A stretch of DNA of 44,474 bases from Gemmatimonadota bacterium (GTDB taxonomy: Bacteria; Gemmatimonadota; Gemmatimonadetes; Gemmatimonadales; Gemmatimonadaceae): contig VHBQ01000018.1 in the NCBI GenBank assembly GCA_016871855.1, positions 1 to 44,474 on the forward strand. Reading direction: 5' to 3'. Under the pieces are notes generated by a model. The model was not told the origin of the DNA, did no database searches, and was given only the letters and a program-made list of their open reading frames with translations. The position numbers and the translations under genes were made by a program. Shown here in pieces: positions 16,688 to 24,834 of the stretch; the stretch's first letter is position 1; the number at the start of each line of letters is the position of its first letter.

Positions 16688-18136
16688 TTACAGCAGCGTG
16701 CCGCTGAGGACGAGCAGGGCGACGGTGAAGTAGATCACCAGTCCCGTGACGTCCACGAGCGTCGCGACGAACGGCGCCGACGCCGACGCGGGATCGAAGC
16801 CCAGGCGGCGCAGCAGGAACGGGAGCATCGAGCCCGTCAGCGTGCCAAACGTCACCACGCCGACCAGCGTGAGGCCGACGGTCATCGCGACCAGCACGTA
16901 GTGCTCGCCGTAGTCGTTGCCGATCTGCATCGGGCCGATGTGATAACCCTTGCCGGCCATGGCCTGCCAGATCAGGACTCGCAGGGCGCCGAGCACGCCG
17001 AGAATGCTGCCGAGCGAAAGCCCCGAGGAGAGCTCCCGGATCGCCACGCGCCACCAGTCGCCGAGCCGTGCCTCCCCCAGCGCCAACGACCGGATGATCA
17101 GCGAGGTGGCCTGCGATCCGGAGTTGCCGCCCGAGCCGATGATCAGCGGGACGAAGAGCATGAGCACGGCGGCGCGGCGCAGCTCGCTGTCGAAGTAGCT
17201 CATCGCGCTCTCCGTGAGCATGGCGCCGACGAAGAGCACACTGAGCCACCCGGCGCGCTTCTTGAGCAGCGCGAGGAAGCCGGTCTGCATGTACGGGTCC
17301 TCGAGGGCCTCCATACCGCCGAGCTTCTGCACGTCCTCGGTCTGCTCTTCCTGGATGGCATCGATGACGTCGTCGACGGTGACGGCGCCGAGCAGCCGGC
17401 CGCGTTCGTCCACCACGGGGACAGCGACGAGGTCGTACTCGGACGTGACGCGCGCCACCTCTTCACGATCGGCGGTACCGACGACGCGTTGCACCTCGGT
17501 CCACGCGACATCCTGGATGCGCGCCCCCTCGGCGGCGGCGAGCAGTTCGCGCAGCGAGAGAACGCCGGTGAGGGAGCCAGACGCGCTCACCGCGTAAATG
17601 GTGTTCATCGCCTCCCGGCGCCCGCCGCGCGCGATGGCGCGCACCTGCGTGAGGGCCGACTCGACCGTGTCGGTCTCCAGCACCGAGACGACCTCCGTCG
17701 TCATCAGGCCGCCGGCGCTGTCCGCCGGGTACTCGAGCAGGCGTTCCGTCTCGAGGCGGGTCTCTTCCGGGATGGCGTCGAGGATGTCCTCGGCGGTCTC
17801 CTCGTCCACGTCGTCGAGCACGTCGGCGCGCTCGTCGGGGGTCATCTCCGCGACGAGCGGCGCGGCCTGCTCGGTGCTCATCTGCTCGAGCAACTCGGCG
17901 CGCAGGTCGTCGTCGAGGTACTCCAGCACGTCGGCCGCGCGGTCGGACGGGAGCGCGGCAAGGAACGCGGGGAGCGCCGCGCGCGGCAGCTCTTCCGCGA
18001 CGTCGGCGAGGTCCGCCGGATGCAGCTCCGCCGTCTCGACGGCGATGGATCCGGGCGCCGAATCGAGCAGTTCAAGGATGTCGGGCGCCAGCAGCGCGGC
18101 AACGTCCTTGTGGTCGGGTTTCTGCTTGGGCGTCAT
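16688..18136 (-). CDS. mgtE: Magnesium transporter MgtE
   Basis: A 482-residue MgtE-type Mg2+ channel. An acidic helical N domain (about 15-135) is followed by two CBS domains (about 140-260) that sense intracellular Mg2+, and a five-helix membrane domain (about 295-482). Family signatures include LEYPADSAGGLMT between the N and CBS domains, PLIIGSGGNSGSQ in the pore region, and the last-helix pore motif with Asp462 in ATLVDVTGLVIYF. Length is near the usual 450-480. It is first in an apparent operon with two EamA transporters and diverges from the DUF5916 gene. I see no convincing Mg2+ riboswitch in the 160-bp gap upstream. Confidence 0.95.
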   Translation of the reverse strand: MTPKQKPDHKDVAALLAPDILELLDSAPGSIAVETAELHPADLADVAEELPRAALPAFLAALPSDRAADVLEYLDDDLRAELLEQMSTEQAAPLVAEMTPDERADVLDDVDEETAEDILDAIPEETRLETERLLEYPADSAGGLMTTEVVSVLETDTVESALTQVRAIARGGRREAMNTIYAVSASGSLTGVLSLRELLAAAEGARIQDVAWTEVQRVVGTADREEVARVTSEYDLVAVPVVDERGRLLGAVTVDDVIDAIQEEQTEDVQKLGGMEALEDPYMQTGFLALLKKRAGWLSVLFVGAMLTESAMSYFDSELRRAAVLMLFVPLIIGSGGNSGSQATSLIIRSLALGEARLGDWWRVAIRELSSGLSLGSILGVLGALRVLIWQAMAGKGYHIGPMQIGNDYGEHYVLVAMTVGLTLVGVVTFGTLTGSMLPFLLRRLGFDPASASAPFVATLVDVTGLVIYFTVALLVLSGTLL

Positions 18137-18296
18137 GGGACCCGTCCGGGCTCGAGGTCGCTAATGATTGCGCGACGTGGCGGCAAAGTACCGGCCGGAG
18201 ATACCACCTGCAACCCTTTGCCGATCCGCGCTGTCGAAACTCCATCAGCCCGCGTGCGTACGGCTTCCGCGTCCCCCTGGTCCCGAGGCTCCTCCG

Positions 18297-20849
18297 ATGG
18301 TCAGCACCCTCCTCCTGGCGTTGCAGGTGGTAGTTGCCGCGAACACCGCGCCCACCGTCCGGTCCGCCACCGATCCAGTCGCGCGTCGGGCGTCACCGAC
18401 CATCGCCGAGGCGACGCGCGCGGCGCGCGCCGTGGTCGTGGACGGGCGAGACGACGACGAAGTGTGGCGCGGCGCGCAAATCATCGACTCGTTCCGGCAG
18501 TTCGATCCCGTCGAGAACGGCGAGCCTGGCGCGTTTCGCACCGAGGCGCGCGTGACGTATGACGACCGCTATCTGTACGTGTTCGTGCGCGCCTTCGACC
18601 CGCGTCCCGACTCCCTGCGCGCGCTGCTCTCGCGTCGTGACGTGCGCACGCAGAGCGACTGGCTGCACCTGATGGTCGACTCGTACCACGACCGCCGCAC
18701 GGGCTACCGGTTCACGGTGAATCCCGCCGGCGTGCAGCGCGACGTGTACATGAGCAACGATGGCAACGAGGATCTCTCGTGGGACGCCGTCTGGTCCGTC
18801 GCCACGCGCATCGAGAAGGACGCGTGGACCGCCGAGTACCGGATTCCGTTCAGCCAGATGCGCTTCGCCAATGCTGACGCGCACACGTTCGGGTTCGCGA
18901 TCTGGCGCGATGTCGGGCGCACCAGCGAGCGGCTGTCGTGGCCGCTGTATCGCCGCAACCAACCGGGCATGGTGTCGCAATTCGGCGAGCTGCGCGGGCT
19001 CAACCGCATCACGCCGCCGCGCCGGCTCGAGGCGACGCCGTACTCCGTGGCCAAGGACGTGTCGCATCAGCGGGCGAGCGGCGGCTTCGGGCGGCAGCAG
19101 GCGGCGACGGCCGGCGCCGACGTCAAGTACGGGCTCACCTCGAACCTGACGCTCGATGCGACGATCAATCCGGACTTCGGCCAGGTCGAGGCCGACCCGT
19201 CGGTGCTGAACCTCACCGCCTTCGAGCAGTTCTACGAGGAGCGCCGGCCGTTCTTCCTCGAGGGGCAGGGGATTTTCAGCTACGACCTCAATTGCAACGA
19301 CGGGTCGTGCAGTGGGCTGTTCTACTCGCGGCGCATCGGGCGGTCACCGCAGTTCGGCGGCGTCTACCACGACGCCAGCAACCCGCTGCAGACCACGATC
19401 CTCGGCGCCGCCAAGGTCACCGGCCGGCTGTCGAACGGCCTCTCCATCGGCGCGATGAACGCGATGACGCAGCGGGAAGTGGGGACGTTGGACCGCACCA
19501 TCGAGCCCGCGGCCAACTACGCGGTGCTGCGCCTGCAGCAAGACCTGCGGCGCGGCAACTCCGGCTTCGGCTTGATGCTGACGTCCACCGACCGACAGCT
19601 CAACGACTGGTCGCGCGCCTACCTGCGCGGGAGCGCACGGACGGTCGGCGCCGACTTCCGGCACCGGTTCTGGAAGAACAACTACCAGGTCAGCGGCTAC
19701 GTCGCCGGCAGCCGCGTGCAAGGGAGCGCCACGTCCATCGACGCGCTGCAGCGCAACGGCGTGCACAACTTCCAGCGCCCGGACGCGGACCTTGGCTACG
19801 ATCCCACCGCGACATCCATGAGCGGCGCCACGATGCAACTCGCCCTGCAGAAGCAGGGGGGCGGCAAGACGCGCTTCTTCACCGGGTACCAGCGGACGAC
19901 GCCCGGCTTCTAGATCAACGACCTCGGGTTCCTGTCGCGGGCCGACCAGCAGTCGTACTCGAATTGGTTCCAGGTGGCGTACCTGAAGCCCACGTCGTGG
20001 TATCGGAGCACGCGGGTGAACTTCAACCAGTGGACGCTGTGGAACACCGGCGGCCAGCTGCTGGAACTGGGCGGCAACATCAATGCGCACGTCGAGTTCA
20101 CCAACCAGTGGTGGGGGCACATCGGCGCCAACCTCAACAGCGTCGGTGCGTCATTTGACGACCGCGTCTCGCGCGGCGGGCCGGCGGTGCGCCAGGTCTT
20201 CAACCGCTCTGGGTGGTTTGGGCTCGAGGGCGACCGGCGCTGGAAGGTACAGCCGGTGCTGTTCGCCCGCGGCCAGATGAAGGACGCGTCGGGGAGCTGG
20301 ATGGCCGGTGTGGACCCGCAGGTGGCCATCCGGGTGGCGAGCCGGCTGCAGGCAAGCCTTGGCCTGTCGTATCAGCGCATCGTGAACGACGCGCAGTGGT
20401 ACGGCAACGTCAGGGACGGGGCGGGCACCACGCACTACACGTTCGCGCGCCTCGACCAGAACGTGGCCGCCTTCACCTCACGGCTCGACATCACCGCCAC
20501 GCGCACGCTAAGCCTCCAGATGTACGCGTCGCCCTTTGTGGCGACGGGCGCGTACAGCAACCTGCGTGAGTTCGACGATCCCGCCGCGCGGCGCTATTCC
20601 GGACGCTACAAGCCGTACGGGTCGGGGGCGCCGCTCAGCAGCTTCAACTTCAAGGAATTCCGCTCGAACACCGTGGTGCGCTGGGAGTACCGCCCGGGCT
20701 CGACGCTGTTCTTTGTCTGGTCGCAGGGGCGGCAGCAGAACGGGATGAACCCTGGCTCGTTCGAGGCCGGGCGCGATTTGCGCGACCTGTTCCGGGCGCG
20801 GCCGGACAATACGCTGCTGGTGAAAGCGCAGTACTGGTTCGCGATGTAA
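18297..20849 (+). pseudogene. DUF5916 outer-membrane protein gene interrupted by one in-frame TAG
   Basis: One frame of 851 codons broken only by TAG at codon 539. The ATG at 18297 starts a plausible signal peptide (MVSTLLLALQVVVAANT). Residues about 45-240 form the CBM9-like sugar-binding domain seen in these proteins (VVVDGRDDDEVW, then DRYLYVFVRAFD). The DUF5916 region follows, with FEQFYEERRPFFLEGQGIF and FYSRRIGRSP, and ends in beta-barrel-like strands (final KAQYWFAM). The TAG replaces the residue before INDLGF, which in related proteins is, from memory, usually Glu (GAG), so one G-to-T change would explain it. The 312 codons after the TAG are intact. Recent nonsense mutation or sequencing error is likeliest. 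The gene diverges from mgtE. Confidence 0.8.
19911..19913 (+). other. In-frame amber codon in DUF5916 gene
   Basis: Codons read GGC TTC TAG ATC AAC GAC. The frame is open on both sides with conserved family sequence continuing after the stop. Context TAGATCA matches the amber codon at 13139-13141. Confidence 0.95.
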
Positions 20850-20976
20850 AGAGAGACAACAGAGAGACAACAGACAAACAACAGAGAGACAACAGTGAAA
20901 ACCGATGGGCTTCGGACTCCCTCGCAGTAACTGTTGTCTCTCTGTTGTCTCTCTGTTGTCTCTCTGTTGTTTCTCT
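20850..20976. repeat. 11-bp repeat (AGAGACAACAG) in head-to-head arms, long hairpin
   Basis: Left arm 20850-20895 consists of AGAGACAACAG-type units starting right after the DUF5916 stop codon. Right arm 20931-20976 is its inverted copy, about 43 of 46 positions matching. The loop is 35 bases. It could act as a strong transcript-end hairpin, though no T-run follows. Confidence 0.92.
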
Positions 20977-21016
20977 GCACCTGCAACCTTCTCCGCGATC
21001 AAGGGTACTAACAACG

Positions 21017-21131
21017 ATCGAGCGCCGTCGGGTGTGGATCGCCGGCGCTGGTGGGGGGCCGGCACCCCCCGTCGGTTGCTCGAGTTCTCCTGGGAACGGA
21101 AGCGCCGCCCTTCGGGGCGGCGTTTTCGTTT
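21017..21131 (+). ncRNA. Candidate structured RNA ending in an intrinsic terminator
   Basis: Several complementary segments lie close together. TCGAGC (21018-21023) pairs with GCTCGA (21078-21083); inside or as an alternative, AGCGCCG (21021-21027) pairs with CGGCGCT (21043-21049). GGGGGG (21053-21058) pairs with CCCCCC (21065-21070), and GTTC (21084-21087) with GAAC (21094-21097). A terminator hairpin follows. A weak -10 (TACTAA, 21006-21011) precedes it without a clear -35. It may be a small RNA or a leader regulating the dehydrogenase operon that starts at 21198. I do not recognise a known RNA family. Confidence 0.4.
21103..21131 (+). terminator. Intrinsic terminator
   Basis: Perfect 8-bp GC stem CGCCGCCC/GGGCGGCG with a TTCG tetraloop, followed by a T-rich run (TTTTCGTTT). 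It lies 67 bases before the dehydrogenase ATG, either ending transcripts from the DUF5916 gene and repeat or attenuating the downstream operon. Confidence 0.85.
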
Positions 21132-21175
21132 CTTCCGGGCGTGCGCGATATTCAGGGCACGCGGTTTCGTGCCCG

Positions 21176-21189
21176 TTCCCCTGCACCTT
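21176..21189. repeat. Fragment of the 9473-type repeat, inverted orientation
   Basis: GTTCCCCTGCACC just upstream of the dehydrogenase start matches the right arm end at 9650-9700. It faces the fragment at 22107-22140 on the far side of the gene. Confidence 0.45.
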
Positions 21190-21197
21190 GGTGTTGC

Positions 21198-22091
21198 ATG
21201 CCCACCTCGATTGCCTTCCTAGGCCTCGGCGCCATCGGGACCCCGATGGCTCGCCACCTTGCCATTCCTGAGTTCGCGCTCGCCGTGTGGAACCGCACGG
21301 CGTACAAGGCGCAGGCGTTCGCAGCGGCGCACTCTGTGCGCGCCGCATCGTCGCCCGCCGACGCGGCGCGCGGCGCCGCGTTCGTCGTCACCTGCCTGCC
21401 GACGTCACGCGACGTCGAGTCGCTGCTGGACGGTCCGGACGGCCTGCTCGCTGGGCTCGAGAAGGGGACGCTCGTCATCGACTGCACGTCCGGTGATCCG
21501 GCCACCTCGCAGCGCATCGCCGCGCGGCTCGCCGAGCGGGGGATCGGGTTCATCGACGCCCCGGTGTCGGGCGGCACCATCGGCGCGGAGAAGGGGACGC
21601 TGACCATCATGGTCGGCGGCGACCCCAAGCTGATGGAGCGCGCGATGCCGGTGCTGAAGGCGATGGGCGAGAAGACCGTGCACTGCGGCCCGATCGGCGC
21701 CGGCGACGCGCTGAAGGCGGTGAACAACGCGCTGCTCGCCGTCCACATCTGGAGCGCTGGCGAGGGGCTGCTCGCGCTGTCGCGCGCCGGCGTCAGGCCG
21801 GAGATCGCGCTGGACGTGATCAACGCATCGAGCGGGCGCTCCAACTCCTCGATGAACCTGTTCCCGGAGCGCGTGCTCACGCGCGCGTTCCCGCGGACAT
21901 TTCGCCTGGCGCTCCTCGACAAGGACGTCAAGATTGCCGCGCAGGTGGCACGCGACGAGCGCGTGCCGTCGCCTCTCATTCAGCTCACCTCGGAGCTCTT
22001 CCGCGCGGCGCACACGGCGCTCGGCGAGGAGGCCGACCACGTGGAAGCGGTGAAATACCTCGAACAGATGGCGGGGGGGACAATCTCATGA
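21198..22091 (+). CDS. NAD(P)-dependent beta-hydroxyacid dehydrogenase family
   Basis: A 297-residue member of the 3-hydroxyisobutyrate dehydrogenase / tartronate semialdehyde reductase family, which oxidises or reduces beta-hydroxyacids with NAD(P). The Rossmann motif GLGAIGTPMA is at residues 9-18, the substrate motif DAPVSGGTIGA at 130-140, and the catalytic lysine is Lys173 in ALKAVNN. Length is typical. I start it at the ATG at 21198, where the family domain begins. Its last four bases overlap the following gene (ATGA), so it is coupled to the cysteine-desulfurase-like enzyme. The exact substrate is not predictable. Confidence 0.9.
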   Translation: MPTSIAFLGLGAIGTPMARHLAIPEFALAVWNRTAYKAQAFAAAHSVRAASSPADAARGAAFVVTCLPTSRDVESLLDGPDGLLAGLEKGTLVIDCTSGDPATSQRIAARLAERGIGFIDAPVSGGTIGAEKGTLTIMVGGDPKLMERAMPVLKAMGEKTVHCGPIGAGDALKAVNNALLAVHIWSAGEGLLALSRAGVRPEIALDVINASSGRSNSSMNLFPERVLTRAFPRTFRLALLDKDVKIAAQVARDERVPSPLIQLTSELFRAAHTALGEEADHVEAVKYLEQMAGGTIS

Positions 22092-23356
22092 CTCCGGTTC
22101 AGGCTGGCAGGGAGCAGAGTGGAGTGCAGGGGAAGGGAACGGCCTCCGTTGAGGCGATTCGGGCACAGTTCCCGGCGCTCGAGCGCGTGCACGGTGGCGC
22201 CCCGATCGCGTACTTCGACGGACCCGGCGGCACGCAGGTGCCACGGCGGGTCGCGGAGGCGATGAACGACTACCTCTATCACCACAACGCCAACACGCAC
22301 TGGGCCTACCCGACGAGCGAGGAGAGCGACGCCCTCATCGCCGCTGCACGCGTGTCGCTCGCCGCGCTGCTGAACGCCTCGCCCCGCGAGGTGGCGTTCG
22401 GCGCGAACATGACGACGCTCACGTTCCACCTCGCGCGCGCCCTCGGACGCGGGTGGGGGCCGGGCGATGAGGTGATCATCACAGAGCTCGATCACCACGC
22501 GAATCAGGCGCCGTGGCGCGCCATCGAGCGCGAGCGCGGTATCACCATCCGCGTGGTGCCGATCGATCTCGATACGTACGAACTCGACTGGGCCGCGCTG
22601 GAGCGCGCTTTCACGCCGCGCACGCGGCTGGTTGCCCTCACCGCCGGCTCGAACGCGCTGGGCACGATTCCCGACGTGACGGCGGCGACGCGCCTGGCGC
22701 GCGCGGCGGGTGCGCTCTGCTTCGTGGACGCGGTGCACTACACGCCGCACGGCGTCGTGGATGTCCGCGCCATCGACTGCGACTTCCTCGCCTGCTCGGC
22801 GTACAAGTTCTACGGGCCGCACATCGGCGTGCTGTACGGCAAGGCCGACCGTCTGGCCGCCCTCGACGTGCCGAAGCTGCAGCCGGCGCCCGACACGGTG
22901 CCCGAGCGACTGGAGACAGGAACGATGAACCACGAGGGCATCATCGGCGCCGGCGCGGCCGTGGAGTTCCTCGCCTCGATTGGCACCGGCGCGACGCCGC
23001 GCGCGCGGATCGTGAGCGCGATGACCGAACTGCACGCGCGTGGCGAGCAGCTCTTCGCGCGCCTCTGGGACGGCCTCGGCGCCATCCCGGGCGTCACGTG
23101 CCACGGCCCAAATCCGGGGCGGCCGCGCACGCCGACGGGGTCCTTCACCATTCGCGGTATGGCCCCGGAGGCTGCCGCGCGCCGGCTGTCCGCGAAGGGC
23201 GTGTTCGTCTCGCACGGCGACTACTACGCGTCCACCGTCGTCGAGCGCCTCGGCCTCCAGCCCGACGGCATGATTCGCGCGGGCTGCTTGTGCTACACGA
23301 ACGACGACGAGGTTAACCGGCTGCTGGAAGGCGTTGCGGCGATTGCACGGGCGTAG
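22088..23356 (+). CDS. Cysteine desulfurase-like PLP enzyme (class V aminotransferase fold)
   Basis: A 422-residue PLP enzyme of the cysteine-desulfurase-like subgroup of class V aminotransferases. The PLP lysine is Lys240 in CSAYKFYGPH, with the upstream Asp214 in CFVDAVHYTPHG and the phosphate-contact region FGANMTTLTFHLA. It lacks the RGGCSCAG-type loop seen in the other class V enzyme of this window, although Cys residues occur in RAGCLCYTN near the C-terminus. The first 20 residues are encoded by a fragment of the 9473-type repeat, and family homology begins near SVEAIRAQFPAL. The ATG overlaps the upstream stop by four bases. Sulfur transfer is possible but the substrate is unproven. Confidence 0.85.
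   Translation: MTPVQAGREQSGVQGKGTASVEAIRAQFPALERVHGGAPIAYFDGPGGTQVPRRVAEAMNDYLYHHNANTHWAYPTSEESDALIAAARVSLAALLNASPREVAFGANMTTLTFHLARALGRGWGPGDEVIITELDHHANQAPWRAIERERGITIRVVPIDLDTYELDWAALERAFTPRTRLVALTAGSNALGTIPDVTAATRLARAAGALCFVDAVHYTPHGVVDVRAIDCDFLACSAYKFYGPHIGVLYGKADRLAALDVPKLQPAPDTVPERLETGTMNHEGIIGAGAAVEFLASIGTGATPRARIVSAMTELHARGEQLFARLWDGLGAIPGVTCHGPNPGRPRTPTGSFTIRGMAPEAAARRLSAKGVFVSHGDYYASTVVERLGLQPDGMIRAGCLCYTNDDEVNRLLEGVAAIARA
22107..22140. repeat. Fragment of the 9473-type repeat inside a coding region
   Basis: The sequence GCAGGGAGCAGAGTGG and what follows to 22140 closely match the start of the 9473-9523 arm, with one 7-base deletion relative to it. It encodes part of the non-conserved N-terminus of the PLP enzyme. 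Confidence 0.6.
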
Positions 23357-23385
23357 GTGCGAGGAGCCGGCCAACGCAACTGCTA

Positions 23386-23526
23386 ACCACGAAGGATGAA
23401 GGGCACGAAGGTCCACAAAGGAACTCTAGGGGAACGACAGCGCGCCACGCAGGCAATTGCGTGGCGCGCTGTCGTTCCCCCCAAGGCGTTCTTCGTGGTC
23501 CTTCGTGTTCTTCGAGCCTTCATGGT
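23386..23526. repeat. Nested inverted repeat (CACGAAGG family outside, perfect 22-bp hairpin inside)
   Basis: Outer arms 23386-23424 and 23488-23526 are imperfect inverted copies built from CACGAAGG-like units. Inside lies a perfect 22-bp inverted repeat, 23429-23450 and 23459-23480, with an 8-base loop (AGGCAATT). It separates two convergent genes and probably serves as a bidirectional transcription barrier. Confidence 0.92.
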
Positions 23527-23542
23527 GAGAAGTGACGGAGCC

Positions 23543-24784
23543 TTAGTCCTTCGCTGCCGGTGCGGTGCTCAGCGCCTTCTTCCGCGATACAAGCTCCCGC
23601 TCGAGCGCCGGGACGAACGCCTCGTACTTCGAGCCCGGGTGCCAGAGCACCCAGCCATCATAGCCGGCGTCGTACACCGCGCGCTTCTGCGCACGGACCT
23701 CCTCGGCCCCGTACGGCGGCTGGCCCAGCGAGAACGCCTGCAGCCACGCGCGCACGTGCTCCGGCGAACGGATGCCGAGCTTCTCGTCGCGCTCGCGCGC
23801 GCGATTGATCGCCGCGAAGATGATCTTGTACGGCTCCGCGTTCGGCCGCGCGACGCCGAACGCCCCGCGCGGATAGTGCGACGGATAGACCATCGGCAGC
23901 ATCACGTCCACGCGTGGCGAGAGCACCTCCCACTGCTGGCCGATCTCCAGTGGGGCAGCGAGCGTCGTCACGAGCCCGAAGACATCGGCCGTGGTGCGCA
24001 CGCCCAGTTTGCCGATGCGTGCCTTGGCGTACGACAAGAACTCGGCGAGCGCAACCGGCTTGTCCACTCCGTTCGAACCGGGGAAGACCTGTGTGGGAAG
24101 TGACTTGTAGGGCTCCGGGAAGCGAATGTAGTCGAACTGGATCTCCCCAAAACCCAGCCGCACCGCCTCCTCGGCGATGCGCACGTTGTAGTCCCACAGT
24201 TCCCGCGAATACGGGTTCACCCACGTGAGCCCCTGCTTGTCGCGCCACGCATCGCCGCTCGCCGTGCGGATCGTCCACTGCGGGTGCACGCGCGCGGTCA
24301 CGGAGTCCTTGAACACCACGATGCGCGCGATCGCGAGGATCTTGTGCGCCTTCAGGGTGTCGAGGAGCGCCCGCAGATTGGGAATGCTCCCCGCGTTCCC
24401 GGCGTTGCGCTGAACGACGGGATCCGCCGAGGCATAGTTCAGCCCAAACTCGTCCTTGACGTCGATGACGAAGGCATTGATTTCGGTGCTATCGGCGAGC
24501 GCGATGAGCTGACGCATGCGCCGCTGGCTCTGCGCCGCGAAGCGGTTCACGTAGAGACCGCGAACGATTGGAGACGCGAGGATTGGAGCCGGCGCCGGGA
24601 GCGTTGCCGCGGACGACTTGGCGGCGGCTGGCGCCGCGCCGGTGGCCGGCGCGGCCGACGGCGCGCGCCCGCCCGCGGGCGGCCCCTGCGCATGTAGCGG
24701 CGCCACGCCGGTGTTCGCCACGCTGAGGCTTGCCATCCCCAGCGCGAGCGCGACCAGACGAAGACGGTTGTTCATGGCGTGCAA
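23543..24784 (-). CDS. DUF4015 putative glycoside hydrolase-like secreted protein
   Basis: A 413-residue protein with a signal peptide (hydrophobic 8-24, cleavage near AHAQG-type LHAQ) and an Ala/Pro-rich linker (about 34-70). The remainder matches the DUF4015 putative glycoside hydrolase family, a TIM-barrel group. Conserved elements are RGLYVNRFAA, INAFVIDVKDEFG, RIVVFKD, the catalytic-looking FGEIQFDYIRFPE and MLPMVYPSHY. Activity on a polysaccharide is presumed from the fold, not shown. Start is the ATG at 24784 or nine bases later at 24775. The gene is transcribed away from the lipoprotein gene at 24835, leaving a 50-bp shared promoter gap. Confidence 0.85.
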   Translation of the reverse strand: MHAMNNRLRLVALALGMASLSVANTGVAPLHAQGPPAGGRAPSAAPATGAAPAAAKSSAATLPAPAPILASPIVRGLYVNRFAAQSQRRMRQLIALADSTEINAFVIDVKDEFGLNYASADPVVQRNAGNAGSIPNLRALLDTLKAHKILAIARIVVFKDSVTARVHPQWTIRTASGDAWRDKQGLTWVNPYSRELWDYNVRIAEEAVRLGFGEIQFDYIRFPEPYKSLPTQVFPGSNGVDKPVALAEFLSYAKARIGKLGVRTTADVFGLVTTLAAPLEIGQQWEVLSPRVDVMLPMVYPSHYPRGAFGVARPNAEPYKIIFAAINRARERDEKLGIRSPEHVRAWLQAFSLGQPPYGAEEVRAQKRAVYDAGYDGWVLWHPGSKYEAFVPALERELVSRKKALSTAPAAKD

Positions 24785-24823
24785 GCTAACCGCGCGCGTC
24801 GGCGCCGAGGCACCCCCGGCTCT

Positions 24824-24829
24824 TATATT
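24824..24829 (+). promoter_or_regulatory. -10-like box implying a leaderless transcript
   Basis: TATATT ends five bases before the GTG start at 24835, so transcription would begin at or very near the start codon. No good -35 is visible upstream. Confidence 0.4.
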
Positions 24830-24834
24830 GCGGC

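Noticed and set aside
18137..18296. Mg2+ riboswitch upstream of mgtE
   Set aside because: No M-box-like conserved elements or terminator/antiterminator pair could be seen in the 160-bp gap.
16643..18562. Long plus-strand open frame of 639 codons
   Set aside because: It is antisense to mgtE and its upstream region; no recognisable domain.
13139..19913. UAG reassigned to an amino acid
   Set aside because: TAG is the natural stop for many intact genes here (8914-8916, 10511-10513, 23354-23356, 26526-26528, 43622-43624), so general reassignment does not fit.
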